A program made the position numbers and the translations under genes. Below are positions 16,120 to 24,321 of a stretch of DNA of 64,000 nt, one piece after another. This stretch comes from Sphingopyxis sp. (GTDB lineage Bacteria > Pseudomonadota > Alphaproteobacteria > Sphingomonadales > Sphingomonadaceae). The DNA is taken from positions 248,001 through 312,000 of the forward strand of contig NZ_JADIZJ010000002.1 of assembly GCF_016704835.1 (NCBI RefSeq), written 5' to 3'. The first letter of the stretch is position 1. Every line of letters begins with the position of its first letter. A model generated the notes under the pieces. The model had not been told where the DNA came from. It saw nothing but the letters and a program-made list of their open reading frames with translations, and ran no database searches.

Positions 16120-17949
16120 ATGACCGAGATCACCACGGCGACCGCACGCGGTCGCGAACTGACGCTCCGCGCGATCATCCTTGGCGGCGTGCTCACGCTG
16201 ATGTTCACCGCCGCAAACGTCTATCTGGGACTGAAGGTCGGGCTGACCTTTGCCACCTCGATTCCCGCCGCGGTGATATCGATGGCGCTGCTGCGCTATA
16301 TGGCCGGATCGACGATCCTCGAGAATAATATCGTCCAGACCATCGCGAGCGCTGCGGGCACGCTGGCGGCGATCATCTTCGTCCTGCCGGGTTTGGTGAT
16401 GGTCGGGTACTGGCAGGGATTTCCGATGCTGGAGACCACAGCAATCACCATGCTCGGCGGGATTTTGGGGGTGTTGTTCTCGGTGCCGCTGCGCCGCGCG
16501 CTCGTGGTCGATTCGGACCTGCCCTATCCCGAGGGCCGCGCCGCCGCCGAAGTGCTGCAGGTCGGGGCGGCCAGCGCCGAGGGGGCCGAGGAAAACAAGG
16601 CGGGCTTGTCGGCGCTGCTGTGGAACTCGATCGTTGCGGCGGGCTTTACGCTGCTCACCCAGATGAAGCTGGCGGGCGCCGAAGTCGCGCGCTGGTTCGC
16701 TGTCGGCAGCGGCGCGACGGGTATTGCCGGGGGGCTGGCGTTTGCGCTGTTCGGAGTCGGGCACCTCGTCGGCCTGTCGGTCGGCATGGCGCAGCTCGTC
16801 GGCCTCGTGACCGGCTGGTGGGTGCTGCTGCCCATCCTGACGCAAGGCGGACCGGGGGATCCCGAGACGCTGGCAAACACCGTGTTCCGCGCCGATGTGC
16901 GTTTCTTTGGCGCCGGCGTTATCGCGGTCTCGGCGATCTGGACGCTGATCCGGATCGCCGGCCCAGTGCTGGGCGGTATTCGGTCGGCGATGGCGGCGAG
17001 CCGCGCGCGGCAAGGCGGCGCGGCGATGGCGATTGAGGAACAGGATATCTCGATCAAATGGGTGTTCGGCGGATCGCTGGCGCTGATGCTGCCGATCGGC
17101 TGGCTGCTGTGGGCCGAACTTGCGGGCGGGCCGCTCGCGGGATCGTCGATGATCCTGGTCGCGGGTGCGATCCTGTTCATTATCATTGTCGGGCTGATGA
17201 TCGCCTCGGTCACCGGCTATATGGCTGGCCTGATCGGCGCATCGAACTCGCCGGTGTCGGGGATCGGTATCCTCGCGATCATCGCCTCGTCGCTGCTCCT
17301 ACTTGGGCTGCTCGGTCGTGGCGGCGGAGAGGCCGAGATCGACGCGATGGTCGCTTATGCGCTGATCGTGACGGGTCTCGTGTTCGGCATCGCCACAATC
17401 TCCAACGACAATCTTCAAGATCTGAAAACGGGCCAGCTGGTCGGGGCGACGCCGTGGAAACAGCAAGTTGCGCTCATCATCGGTGTGATATTCGGCTCAC
17501 TGATCGTCCCGCCCGTGCTCAATGTGCTCAACGAAACTGTTGGGTTTGTCGGCGTCCCCGGCGCCGGACCGAACGCGCTGGCCGCACCGCAAGCGGGGCT
17601 CATCTCTTCGCTGGCGCATATCGGGATCTACTTGCCGATGGCGGTGATATTGCCGGTGGTAATCGGCGCGGTCGGCGGCTGGTTTTATGACCGCTGGGCG
17701 GCGAAGCGCCCGAACGCCAGTTTTGCCCACCGCATGGGCGTGCTGACCGCGACGGGGATGATCGTCGGCGAAAGCCTGCTCGGGGTGCTCTACGCCGGGA
17801 TTGTCGCGGGCAGCGGCAGCGATGCGCCGCTGGCAGTGGTGGGCGAGGGCTATGCACCCTTTGCACCGTGGATCGGGCTTTTCCTGTTCGGTGGGCTTGT
17901 GTGGGCCAGCTATCGGCGCACGCGTCGGCTCGTCGTCGCCACCCCCTGA
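16120..17949 (+). CDS. OPT family oligopeptide transporter
   Basis: A 609-aa inner-membrane transporter of the OPT superfamily (bacterial TIGR00733-like branch). About fourteen or more hydrophobic segments run through the whole length. Family signatures include ANVYLGLKVGLTFATSIPAA (residues about 27-46), SGTILENN-like GSTILENNIVQTIASAAG, DLPYPEGRAAAEVLQ and SPVSGIGILAIIASS. Members carry small peptides or metal chelates into the cytoplasm by proton symport; the substrate here is unknown. GGGGAGA precedes the ATG. A TTGACT at 16068-16073 with TATCGC sixteen bases later could be its promoter, which is a weak call. Confidence 0.92.
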   Translation: MTEITTATARGRELTLRAIILGGVLTLMFTAANVYLGLKVGLTFATSIPAAVISMALLRYMAGSTILENNIVQTIASAAGTLAAIIFVLPGLVMVGYWQGFPMLETTAITMLGGILGVLFSVPLRRALVVDSDLPYPEGRAAAEVLQVGAASAEGAEENKAGLSALLWNSIVAAGFTLLTQMKLAGAEVARWFAVGSGATGIAGGLAFALFGVGHLVGLSVGMAQLVGLVTGWWVLLPILTQGGPGDPETLANTVFRADVRFFGAGVIAVSAIWTLIRIAGPVLGGIRSAMAASRARQGGAAMAIEEQDISIKWVFGGSLALMLPIGWLLWAELAGGPLAGSSMILVAGAILFIIIVGLMIASVTGYMAGLIGASNSPVSGIGILAIIASSLLLLGLLGRGGGEAEIDAMVAYALIVTGLVFGIATISNDNLQDLKTGQLVGATPWKQQVALIIGVIFGSLIVPPVLNVLNETVGFVGVPGAGPNALAAPQAGLISSLAHIGIYLPMAVILPVVIGAVGGWFYDRWAAKRPNASFAHRMGVLTATGMIVGESLLGVLYAGIVAGSGSDAPLAVVGEGYAPFAPWIGLFLFGGLVWASYRRTRRLVVATP

Positions 17950-18058
17950 TGCTGCGGCTTGCCCTCCGCCGCGTCCGCGGCTAAAGGCGCGCACCTGATA
18001 CCGATGCCCTGCGCGGCGCCGGTCTGCTCTTTCCATCCTTGAACAGCGAGTGTGCGCG

Positions 18059-18622
18059 ATGAAAATCACCGGCGTTGAAATCCGTCCCGGCAATATTATC
18101 GAATTTGAAAAGGGGATATGGAAGGTCACCAAGATCCAGCACACCCAGCCGGGCAAGGGCGGCGCCTATATGCAGGTCGAAGCCAAGAACCTGATCGACG
18201 GCCGCAAGCTCAACAACCGCTTCCGCAGCGCGGATACGGTCGAAAAGGTGCGCCTCGATACCAAGGATTTCCAGTTCCTCTATGCCGAGGGCGAGGATCT
18301 GGTGTTCATGGACAAAGACAGTTTCGAGCAGATCAACATATCCAAGGATGTCGTCGGCGACGCGCATGAATTCCTGCAGGACGGGATGGACGTCGTGCTC
18401 GAGCTTTGGGAAGAGCGCCCGATCTCGGTCGAACTGCCCGAAACGATCGAAGCGACGATCGTCGAAGCCGACGCGGTGGTGAAGGGGCAGACCGCCTCGT
18501 CGTCATACAAGCCCGCGATCCTCGACAATGGCGTGCGCGTGATGGTGCCGCCGCATATCACCAGCGGAACCAAGATCGTCGTGCATGTGTACGACCGAGA
18601 ATATGTCCGCCGCGCCGACTGA
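18059..18622 (+). CDS. efp: Elongation factor P
   Basis: Binds ribosomes between P and E sites and relieves stalling at polyproline runs. The 187-aa protein has the full three-domain layout: KOW-like N-domain (MKITGVEIRPGNIIEFEKG), modification loop QPGKGGAYMQ with K33 at the usual lysylation position, OB domain, and C-terminal KGQTASSSYKPAILDNGVR with the GTKIVVH EF-P signature. I start at ATG 18059; a GTG three codons upstream is less likely. Whether K33 is modified cannot be judged, since no epmA or epmB is in the window. Confidence 0.96.
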   Translation: MKITGVEIRPGNIIEFEKGIWKVTKIQHTQPGKGGAYMQVEAKNLIDGRKLNNRFRSADTVEKVRLDTKDFQFLYAEGEDLVFMDKDSFEQINISKDVVGDAHEFLQDGMDVVLELWEERPISVELPETIEATIVEADAVVKGQTASSSYKPAILDNGVRVMVPPHITSGTKIVVHVYDREYVRRAD

Positions 18623-18721
18623 TCTGAAATCCCGCCGCCGCGAGATTCGGGCGGGTGGAAGACGCTTTCCGACCCTCAAGCGGGAGAAAATGGGGAGGCC
18701 ATATCCGGCATCATCACCGTC

Positions 18722-19513
18722 ATGGAACGCGCCGCGCGCAAGGCGGGCACGAAGCTGCGCCGCGACTTCGGCGAGATCGAACATTTGCAGGTTTCGCAAA
18801 AGGGACCGGCTGATTTCGTGTCGAAGGCCGATCAGGCCGCCGAACGGACGCTTTATGATGAACTCGGCCGCGACCGTCCGGGCTGGGGCTTTGTGCTTGA
18901 AGAGGGCGGGGTGATCGAGGGCGAACCCGGCAAGCCGCGCTTCATCATCGACCCGCTCGACGGCACCTCGAACTTCCTTCACGCGATCCCGCATTTCGCG
19001 ATTTCGATCGCGGTGCAGGAACCGAAGATCGGCGGCGGCTGGGGCGACATCACCTCGTGCCTGATCTATCAGCCGGTCACAGACGAAAGCTATTGGGCCG
19101 AGCGCGGCCGTGGTGCGTGGCTGCACGACCGCCGCCTGCGCGTCGCGTCGCGTCGTAACCTAAACGAATGCCTGATTTCGACCGGCATTCCGTTCATGGG
19201 CCATGGCAATATGCCGCAGTGGAGCCGCATTTTCGGCGCCGTCGCCCCCGAAGTCGCCGGCATCCGCCGCTTCGGCGCCGCCAGCCTTGATCTCGCGTGG
19301 GTCGCGGCGGGGCGTTACGACGGGTTTTGGGAAAGCGACCTGAAGATTTGGGACGTTGCCGCCGGCATGCTGCTGGTGCGCGAAGCCGGCGGCTTCGTCA
19401 GCGATTTTCGCGGCGGTGACCGCGCGATCGAGCGCAGCGAATTCATCGCGGGCAGCGCTGCGGTGCATTCGAAGCTGCAAAAGCTGGTCGCGGGCGCGCT
19501 GCGCAACGTGTAA
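18722..19513 (+). CDS. suhB: Inositol monophosphatase family protein (SuhB-like)
   Basis: A Mg-dependent phosphatase of the inositol monophosphatase family; some bacterial SuhB proteins also act in rRNA antitermination. Metal-binding motifs are clear: FVLEEGGVIEG, IIDPLDGTSNFLHAI (DPxDGT) and SDLKIWDVAAGMLLVREAGG. From the ATG at 18722 it has 263 aa. The codons just before, in frame, read ISGIITV, which fits the usual N-terminus (SGxxTVMERAARKA), but have no start codon. The ATG at 18690, preceded by GGGAGA, is out of frame by one base at the G run 18692-18695; with one more G the protein would begin MGEAISGIITVMERAA (274 aa). It follows efp by 99 bp. Confidence 0.9.
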   Translation: MERAARKAGTKLRRDFGEIEHLQVSQKGPADFVSKADQAAERTLYDELGRDRPGWGFVLEEGGVIEGEPGKPRFIIDPLDGTSNFLHAIPHFAISIAVQEPKIGGGWGDITSCLIYQPVTDESYWAERGRGAWLHDRRLRVASRRNLNECLISTGIPFMGHGNMPQWSRIFGAVAPEVAGIRRFGAASLDLAWVAAGRYDGFWESDLKIWDVAAGMLLVREAGGFVSDFRGGDRAIERSEFIAGSAAVHSKLQKLVAGALRNV

Positions 19514-19520
19514 TCCTATT

Positions 19521-19548
19521 CGTCATCCCGGCCTTCGCCGGGATGACG
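19521..19548. repeat. Short palindromic (REP-like) element
   Basis: CGTCATCCCGGC (19521-19532), loop CTTC, then GCCGGGATGACG (19537-19548), a perfect 12-bp palindrome between the convergent suhB and YbjN genes. This CGTCATCCCGGC-type palindrome is a common intergenic repeat in sphingomonads and other proteobacteria. It may serve as a bidirectional terminator or mRNA stabiliser. Confidence 0.7.
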
Positions 19549-19562
19549 TTCCAAGGGTGCGC

Positions 19563-20045
19563 TCACTTCTCAAACACATACTCGCGGAAACTGTCCATCA
19601 GTGTCGCCCAGGTGTTGAAAGTTTCGCCGACATTTTCGCGCGGGATGCCCGCGAAATCGAGGTCGACGTCCATTTCGAGCACGGGATCGCCCTCGTCATC
19701 CTTGTACGCGCGGGCGAAGCGCTTGTCCTTGTTCCACTTGTTGAGCTTGTCGAGCGAGACGTCCGTGGCGTCGCTGAAACCCATGTAATATTGCAGCGTC
19801 TTGCACTTCTTGCCCTCGTCGCAGTTCATGAACAGCACGAGGAACTTCAGGCCGTTGCGATTGCTCTCGATATAGGGATCGTCGCCCGGCTTGGCGACGA
19901 TCGTTGCGGGCCAGCCCTGCGACTCGACGATTGCCTCGATCGTCGCCGGATCGGCGGCGCTGACGAGTTCGGCGTGGGCGGGCGTCGCCGCGAGCACGGC
20001 GGATGCGCCAAAGGCAAAGGCGGCGCGCGTGGCAAATGATCTCAT
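19563..20045 (-). CDS. Exported YbjN-domain protein
   Basis: A 160-aa protein with a signal peptide (FAFGASAVLAATPAHA, cleaved about residue 25) and one YbjN domain, a putative sensory-transduction regulator fold related to type III secretion chaperones. Typical features are the helix DPATIEAIVESQGWPATI, the strand pair around FLVLFMNCDEGKKCKTLQYY and the final FNTWATLMDSFREYVFE. Two cysteines in CDEGKKC could form a disulfide after export. The function in sphingomonads is unknown. It is convergent with suhB and divergent from nuoA; the 228 bp between it and nuoA must carry both promoters. Confidence 0.83.
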   Translation of the reverse strand: MRSFATRAAFAFGASAVLAATPAHAELVSAADPATIEAIVESQGWPATIVAKPGDDPYIESNRNGLKFLVLFMNCDEGKKCKTLQYYMGFSDATDVSLDKLNKWNKDKRFARAYKDDEGDPVLEMDVDLDFAGIPRENVGETFNTWATLMDSFREYVFEK

Positions 20046-20273
20046 GAAACTCCCCCTCTTTGAACCGCGGTCAAAATCACCCCCGAAAGCGCCGGATTGA
20101 CCTCACTTCCTGTGGCGTATCACAGCGATAGGCGCCGTCACCAGCGGCGTTTGTGCTTTTGGTCACTTGGCGCATGAAAATCATGCCCGCGGCGCTTGCG
20201 ACGGGCGGCATGCTGGCCTAAAGCGCCCGCATAAACGGGTGGCAAACACCTCAAAACAAGACTGCGAGCTCCC

Positions 20274-20648
20274 ATGGTCGATCTGACGCAATATCTGCCG
20301 ATCCTGATATTCCTGGTCATTGCGGTCGGGTTGTCGTCGGCGTTCGTGTTCCTGCCGATGGGCGTGGCGCGCTTGACCGGGGCGCACAAGCCCGACCCGG
20401 CGAAGCTGACCGAATATGAATGCGGTTTTCCGGCGTTCGAAGACGCGCGCAGCCAGTTCGACGTGCGCTTTTATCTCGTCGCGATCCTGTTCATCATCTT
20501 CGACCTTGAAGCCGCGTTCCTGTTTCCTTGGGCAGTCAGCCTGGAAGAAATCGGCTGGGCCGGTTGGGCCACGATGATGATATTCCTCGCCGAGCTTGCG
20601 ATCGGCCTCGTCTATGCATGGAAGAAAGGGGCGTTGGACTGGGAATGA
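20274..20648 (+). CDS. nuoA: NADH-quinone oxidoreductase subunit A
   Basis: Small membrane subunit of complex I, at the joint between peripheral and membrane arms. The 124-aa protein has three transmembrane helices (about residues 6-28, 68-90, 96-118) and the conserved loop KLTEYECGFPAFEDARSQFD with the redox-switch-like Cys, then VRFYLVAILFIIFDLEAAFL with conserved Asp and Glu. It opens the nuo operon. The region upstream contains TTGACC at 20097-20102 but no convincing -10 at proper spacing. Its stop overlaps nuoB (ATGA). Confidence 0.96.
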   Translation: MVDLTQYLPILIFLVIAVGLSSAFVFLPMGVARLTGAHKPDPAKLTEYECGFPAFEDARSQFDVRFYLVAILFIIFDLEAAFLFPWAVSLEEIGWAGWATMMIFLAELAIGLVYAWKKGALDWE

Positions 20649-21199
20649 GCAGCTCGATCATCCTGCCGCCCGGCCAGATGCCGGTTGCCCCGGGGGCCAA
20701 CCCCGACATGGCGTATTTCGACGACCTCAACAGCGAGGTCGGCGACAAGGGCTTTCTCGTGACCTCGACCGAGGATCTGTTCAACTGGGCGCGCACCGGC
20801 TCGCTCTGGTGGATGACCTTTGGTCTCGCATGCTGCGCGGTCGAGATGATCCACGTCAACATGCCGCGCTATGACATGGAACGCTTTGGCGCTGCGCCGC
20901 GCGCTAGCCCGCGCCAGTCCGACGTGATGATCGTCGCGGGCACGCTGTGCAACAAGATGGCTCCGGCGCTGCGCCGCGTTTACGATCAGATGTCGAACCC
21001 GAAATATGTGATTTCGATGGGCAGCTGCGCGAATGGCGGCGGCTATTATCACTACAGCTATTCGGTGGTGCGTGGCTGCGATCGCATCGTCCCTGTGGAC
21101 ATTTATGTTCCCGGCTGCCCGCCGACTGCCGAAGCCTTGCTTTACGGCGTGATGCAGTTGCAGCGGAAAATCCGCCGCGTTGGGACGATCGAACGCTGA
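20645..21199 (+). CDS. nuoB: NADH-quinone oxidoreductase subunit B
   Basis: Peripheral subunit carrying the terminal [4Fe-4S] cluster N2, which passes electrons to quinone. The 184-aa protein has the cluster ligands as adjacent cysteines C63-C64 (GLACCAVEMIH), C127 in SMGSCANGGG and C157 in YVPGCPPTAEALLYG. The N-terminus is a short Pro-rich lead as in other alphaproteobacteria. The ATG at 20645 overlaps nuoA's stop, and its own stop overlaps nuoC (TGATG). Confidence 0.97.
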   Translation: MSSSIILPPGQMPVAPGANPDMAYFDDLNSEVGDKGFLVTSTEDLFNWARTGSLWWMTFGLACCAVEMIHVNMPRYDMERFGAAPRASPRQSDVMIVAGTLCNKMAPALRRVYDQMSNPKYVISMGSCANGGGYYHYSYSVVRGCDRIVPVDIYVPGCPPTAEALLYGVMQLQRKIRRVGTIER

Positions 21200-22101
21200 T
21201 GGCCCACGCCGCTCCCCTGATTTCGCCGCGCGCGACGCTGGCGGCCGAGCTGAAGCAGCTGCTCGGCACCGATCTGCTCGCGCATGATTTTGCCGCCGAC
21301 GAAGACAGCATCACGGTGGATCGCGATGCAATCGCGGGGGTGATGATCGCGCTTCGTGACAATCTCGAATACCAGCAGATGATGGAGATCGCCGGAGTCG
21401 ATTACCCCGAGCGTGCCGAGCGGTTCGAGGTCGTCTATCACCTGCTCAGCGTGACACGGAATCACCGCTTGCGCGTTCGCGTGTCGACCGATGAGGCGAC
21501 GCCGGTGCCGACGATCGTTCCGGTGTGGCCGAACGCCGGCTGGCTAGAACGCGAAGTGTTCGACATGTATGGGGTGCTGTTCGCCGGCAATCCCGACCTG
21601 CGCCGCATCCTGACCGACTATGGTTTTCAGGGGCATCCGCAGCGCAAGGACTTTCCGCTGACCGGCTATATCGAGCTGCGTTACAGCGAAGAAGACAAGC
21701 GCGTTGTTTATGAGCCTGTGAAGCTGGCGCAGGATTTCCGCAACTTCGACTTTCTCTCACCCTGGGAAGGCGCCGATTATGTGCTGCCGGGCGACGAGAA
21801 GGCTGGCGGCACTGGCGAGGCGCCGGGCAAGGGCGCGCCGACGCCGATGACCGCGCAAGAAGTGAAGGCGTCGGACGACAAGGCGAAAGCTTCACCCCCG
21901 CCGACCCCCAAGACGACCGACAGCCCGGCGCAGACGGGCGCGGGCGCCAAGGTCAACAAGGCCGCGTCGAAAACGAGCCGCGACGGTGCGAAATCCAAAG
22001 TCGCGACCAAAGAGGCGAAGACGCCCGCGACGTCCAAGGCCGAAAAGGCGCCCGCCAAGCCGCGCGCGCCGCGCAAGCCCAAGACGGGAGGTGACGCATG
22101 A
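21199..22101 (+). CDS. nuoC: NADH-quinone oxidoreductase subunit C with long basic C-terminal tail
   Basis: Peripheral-arm subunit (30-kDa type). Residues about 1-195 are the normal domain, with the family signature ERAERFEVVYHLLSVTRNHR, then WLEREVFDMYGVLFAGNPDL and GHPQRKDFPLTGY. After YVLPGDEK (about residue 200) comes a tail of some 100 residues made almost only of Ala, Lys, Pro, Thr, Gly and Ser, with KxAK-type repeats and no predicted fold. The standard protein would be about 200 aa; here it is 300. Tails of this kind occur in some sphingomonads as far as I recall. Its role is unknown; a flexible basic arm binding membrane, nucleic acid or another subunit is possible. The stop overlaps nuoD (ATGA). 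Confidence 0.95.
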   Translation: MAHAAPLISPRATLAAELKQLLGTDLLAHDFAADEDSITVDRDAIAGVMIALRDNLEYQQMMEIAGVDYPERAERFEVVYHLLSVTRNHRLRVRVSTDEATPVPTIVPVWPNAGWLEREVFDMYGVLFAGNPDLRRILTDYGFQGHPQRKDFPLTGYIELRYSEEDKRVVYEPVKLAQDFRNFDFLSPWEGADYVLPGDEKAGGTGEAPGKGAPTPMTAQEVKASDDKAKASPPPTPKTTDSPAQTGAGAKVNKAASKTSRDGAKSKVATKEAKTPATSKAEKAPAKPRAPRKPKTGGDA

Positions 22102-23354
22102 CCGACACCCCGACGATCCGCCACCATGGCGGCGACATGTTCGAAGGCTATCCTGTCGATACCGCGAATACGGCGGGCGATCAGGCGGTCACCAACTACA
22201 CGATCAACTTCGGCCCGCAGCATCCGGCGGCGCACGGCGTCTTGCGCCTCGTGCTCGAGCTGGACGGCGAGATTATCGAGCGCGTCGATCCGCACGTCGG
22301 CCTGCTGCACCGCGGCACCGAAAAACTGATCGAGTATAAGACCTATTTGCAGGCGCTGCCCTATTTTGACCGGCTCGACTATTGCTCGCCGCTCGGCATG
22401 GAGCACAGCTATGTGCTCGCGATCGAAAAGCTGCTCGACCTCGAAGTTCCGGCGCGCGCGCAGTACCTTCGCACGATGTTCGCCGAGCTGACGCGCATCT
22501 GCAATCACATGCTCAACATCGGGTCGCACGTCATGGACGTCGGCGCGATGACGCCGAACCTGTGGGTGTTCGAGCTGCGCGAGGATTGCCTGAACTTCTT
22601 CGAGCGCGCCTCGGGTGCGCGCATGCACAGCGCCTATTTCCGCCCGGGCGGGGTCCATCAGGATGTTCCCGAAAAGCTGCTTGTCGACATCGGCGAGTGG
22701 GTCGAAACGCGGCTGCCGAAGCTGTTCGGCGACGCGATGAGCCTCGTCATCGACAACCGCATCTTCAAACAGCGCAACGTCGACATCGCGACGGTGAGCA
22801 AGGAAGATGCGCTGGCGTGGGGCTTCTCGGGTCCGATGATCCGCGGCAGCGGCATCGCGTGGGATCTGCGCAAGTCGCAGCCCTATGACGCCTATGCCGC
22901 GATGGAATTCGACATTCCCGTTGGCACCCGCGGCGATTGCTACGACCGCTTCATGGTGCGCGTCGAGGAAGTGTATCAGTCGGCGAAGATCATCAAACAG
23001 TGCCTGCGCGACATGCCCACCGGCCCGATCGCCAGCCTGGACCGCAAGATTGTCCCGCCGAAGCGCGGCGAGATGAAGCAGTCGATGGAATCGCTGATCC
23101 ATCATTTCAAGCTTTACACCGAGGGCTTCCACGTTCCCGCGGGCGAAGTCTATGTCGCGACCGAAAGCCCCAAGGGCGAATTCGGCGTCTATCTGGTCAG
23201 CGACGGCACCAACAAGCCGTACCGCTGCAAGATCCGCCCGACGGCGTTTTCGCATCTGCAGGCGATGGACATGATGTCGAAGGGTCACATGCTCGCGGAC
23301 ACCACCGCAATTATCGGCGCGATTGACGTCGTGTTCGGGGAGTGTGACCGGTGA
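22098..23354 (+). CDS. nuoD: NADH-quinone oxidoreductase subunit D
   Basis: The 49-kDa-type subunit that forms the quinone pocket together with NuoB. At 418 aa it has the normal length. Key segments are NFGPQHPAAHGVLRL (with the quinone-binding His), LLHRGTEKLIEYKTYLQALP, FDRLDYCSPLGMEHSY, LPYFD and the C-terminal DVVFGECDR. It starts in the ATGA overlap with nuoC. Unlike most joints in this operon, its stop is followed by a 297-bp gap before nuoE. Confidence 0.97.
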   Translation: MTDTPTIRHHGGDMFEGYPVDTANTAGDQAVTNYTINFGPQHPAAHGVLRLVLELDGEIIERVDPHVGLLHRGTEKLIEYKTYLQALPYFDRLDYCSPLGMEHSYVLAIEKLLDLEVPARAQYLRTMFAELTRICNHMLNIGSHVMDVGAMTPNLWVFELREDCLNFFERASGARMHSAYFRPGGVHQDVPEKLLVDIGEWVETRLPKLFGDAMSLVIDNRIFKQRNVDIATVSKEDALAWGFSGPMIRGSGIAWDLRKSQPYDAYAAMEFDIPVGTRGDCYDRFMVRVEEVYQSAKIIKQCLRDMPTGPIASLDRKIVPPKRGEMKQSMESLIHHFKLYTEGFHVPAGEVYVATESPKGEFGVYLVSDGTNKPYRCKIRPTAFSHLQAMDMMSKGHMLADTTAIIGAIDVVFGECDR

Positions 23355-23651
23355 GCGCGCGCTCTGATCCTGGCGTCGGGCGGCAAGGCTCAACGGATGC
23401 GCCGATCACCCGGAAACCAAGCGGCAAGTTGCGCGTGACACGGGAATCGCCCTCTGCGCGGGTAGTTGTTCCGCGCTGACGGCAGTGCAGTCTTGAAGCC
23501 GAGGACCCTGCGCCAGCTTGGACGAGCACGGCAACGCACGCGTATCTTTGGCAATGCGGTGCGGCAACAGGCCTGGTGCTCAACTCGCTTTTGTAGATGT
23601 GGCTCCGGCGAGATCGAACCGTTGGTGAAGCGCCCGATGGCACGGTGATCA
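23355..23651 (+). other. 297-bp spacer inside the nuo operon
   Basis: No recognised gene. A GTG overlapping the nuoD stop opens a 42-codon frame (23351-23479), and a TTG at 23466 opens a 60-codon frame ending at 23648, four bases before nuoE. Both have Arg-rich products and weaker GC3 bias than the surrounding genes, so neither is convincing. I see no strong terminator hairpin. It could be a leftover of a lost gene, a regulatory spacer, or hold an internal promoter for nuoE onwards. Confidence 0.5.
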
Positions 23652-24320
23652 ATGGCTGACGCACCCCAAATCCCCGACGAAGCCGAAACCCGCGCGCGCT
23701 GGGGCGCTTTTGCGTGGACGGCCGAAAATGCCGCGAAGGCGAAGGCGGTCATCGCGCGCTATCCCGCGGGGCGCCAGCGCTCGGCGGTGATGCCGCTGCT
23801 CGACCTTGCGCAACGCCAGGTCGGCGCGGAGACGCAGACGCAGGGCTGGCTACCCGTGCCGGTGATCGAATATGTCGCGGCGCAGCTCGATATGCCGTTC
23901 ATGCGCGCCTATGAAGTCGCATCCTTCTACACCATGTACAATCTCGTCCCTGTCGGTCGTTACCATGTGCAGGTCTGCGGCACGACGCCATGCCTGCTGC
24001 GCGGGTCGGACGATGTCATGGCCGCGTGCAAGAATCGCGGCATGACCAAGGGCAAGACCACGCCCGACGGGCTTTTCACGCTGACCGAGGTCGAATGCAT
24101 GGGCACCTGCACCAACGCGCCGATGGTCCAGATCAACGACGATAATTACGAAGATCTTGATTTTGACCGCATGGCCGCGATCCTCGATGCGCTGGCCGCG
24201 GGCGAGACGCCGAAGGCGGGGACCCAGATTGCGGGGCGTCATACGAGCGAGCCCGAGGGCGGCCCGACGACACTGAAAGAGATGGTGAAGTCCAACCACG
24301 ACTATCGGAAGGAGTGGTGA
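23652..24320 (+). CDS. nuoE: NADH-quinone oxidoreductase subunit E
   Basis: The 24-kDa-type subunit of the NADH dehydrogenase module with [2Fe-2S] cluster N1a. The 222-aa protein has an N-terminal helical bundle (PLLDLAQRQVG, VIEYVAAQLDMPFMRAYEVA) and a thioredoxin-like domain. The four ligands are in VQVCGTTPCLLRG and EVECMGTCTNAPMVQIND. The C-terminal 40 residues (TEPEGGPTTLKEM-type tail) are usual for alphaproteobacteria. It starts at ATG 23652 after the spacer and lies one base before nuoF. Confidence 0.96.
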   Translation: MADAPQIPDEAETRARWGAFAWTAENAAKAKAVIARYPAGRQRSAVMPLLDLAQRQVGAETQTQGWLPVPVIEYVAAQLDMPFMRAYEVASFYTMYNLVPVGRYHVQVCGTTPCLLRGSDDVMAACKNRGMTKGKTTPDGLFTLTEVECMGTCTNAPMVQINDDNYEDLDFDRMAAILDALAAGETPKAGTQIAGRHTSEPEGGPTTLKEMVKSNHDYRKEW

Positions 24321-24321
24321 C

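Noticed and set aside
21777..23393. 538-codon minus-strand frame opposite nuoC and nuoD
   Set aside because: Shadow of two certain complex I genes; no recognisable motif.
23466..23648. 60-codon frame ending four bases before nuoE
   Set aside because: TTG start without a clear ribosome site, Arg-rich product, weak codon bias and no recognised motif.
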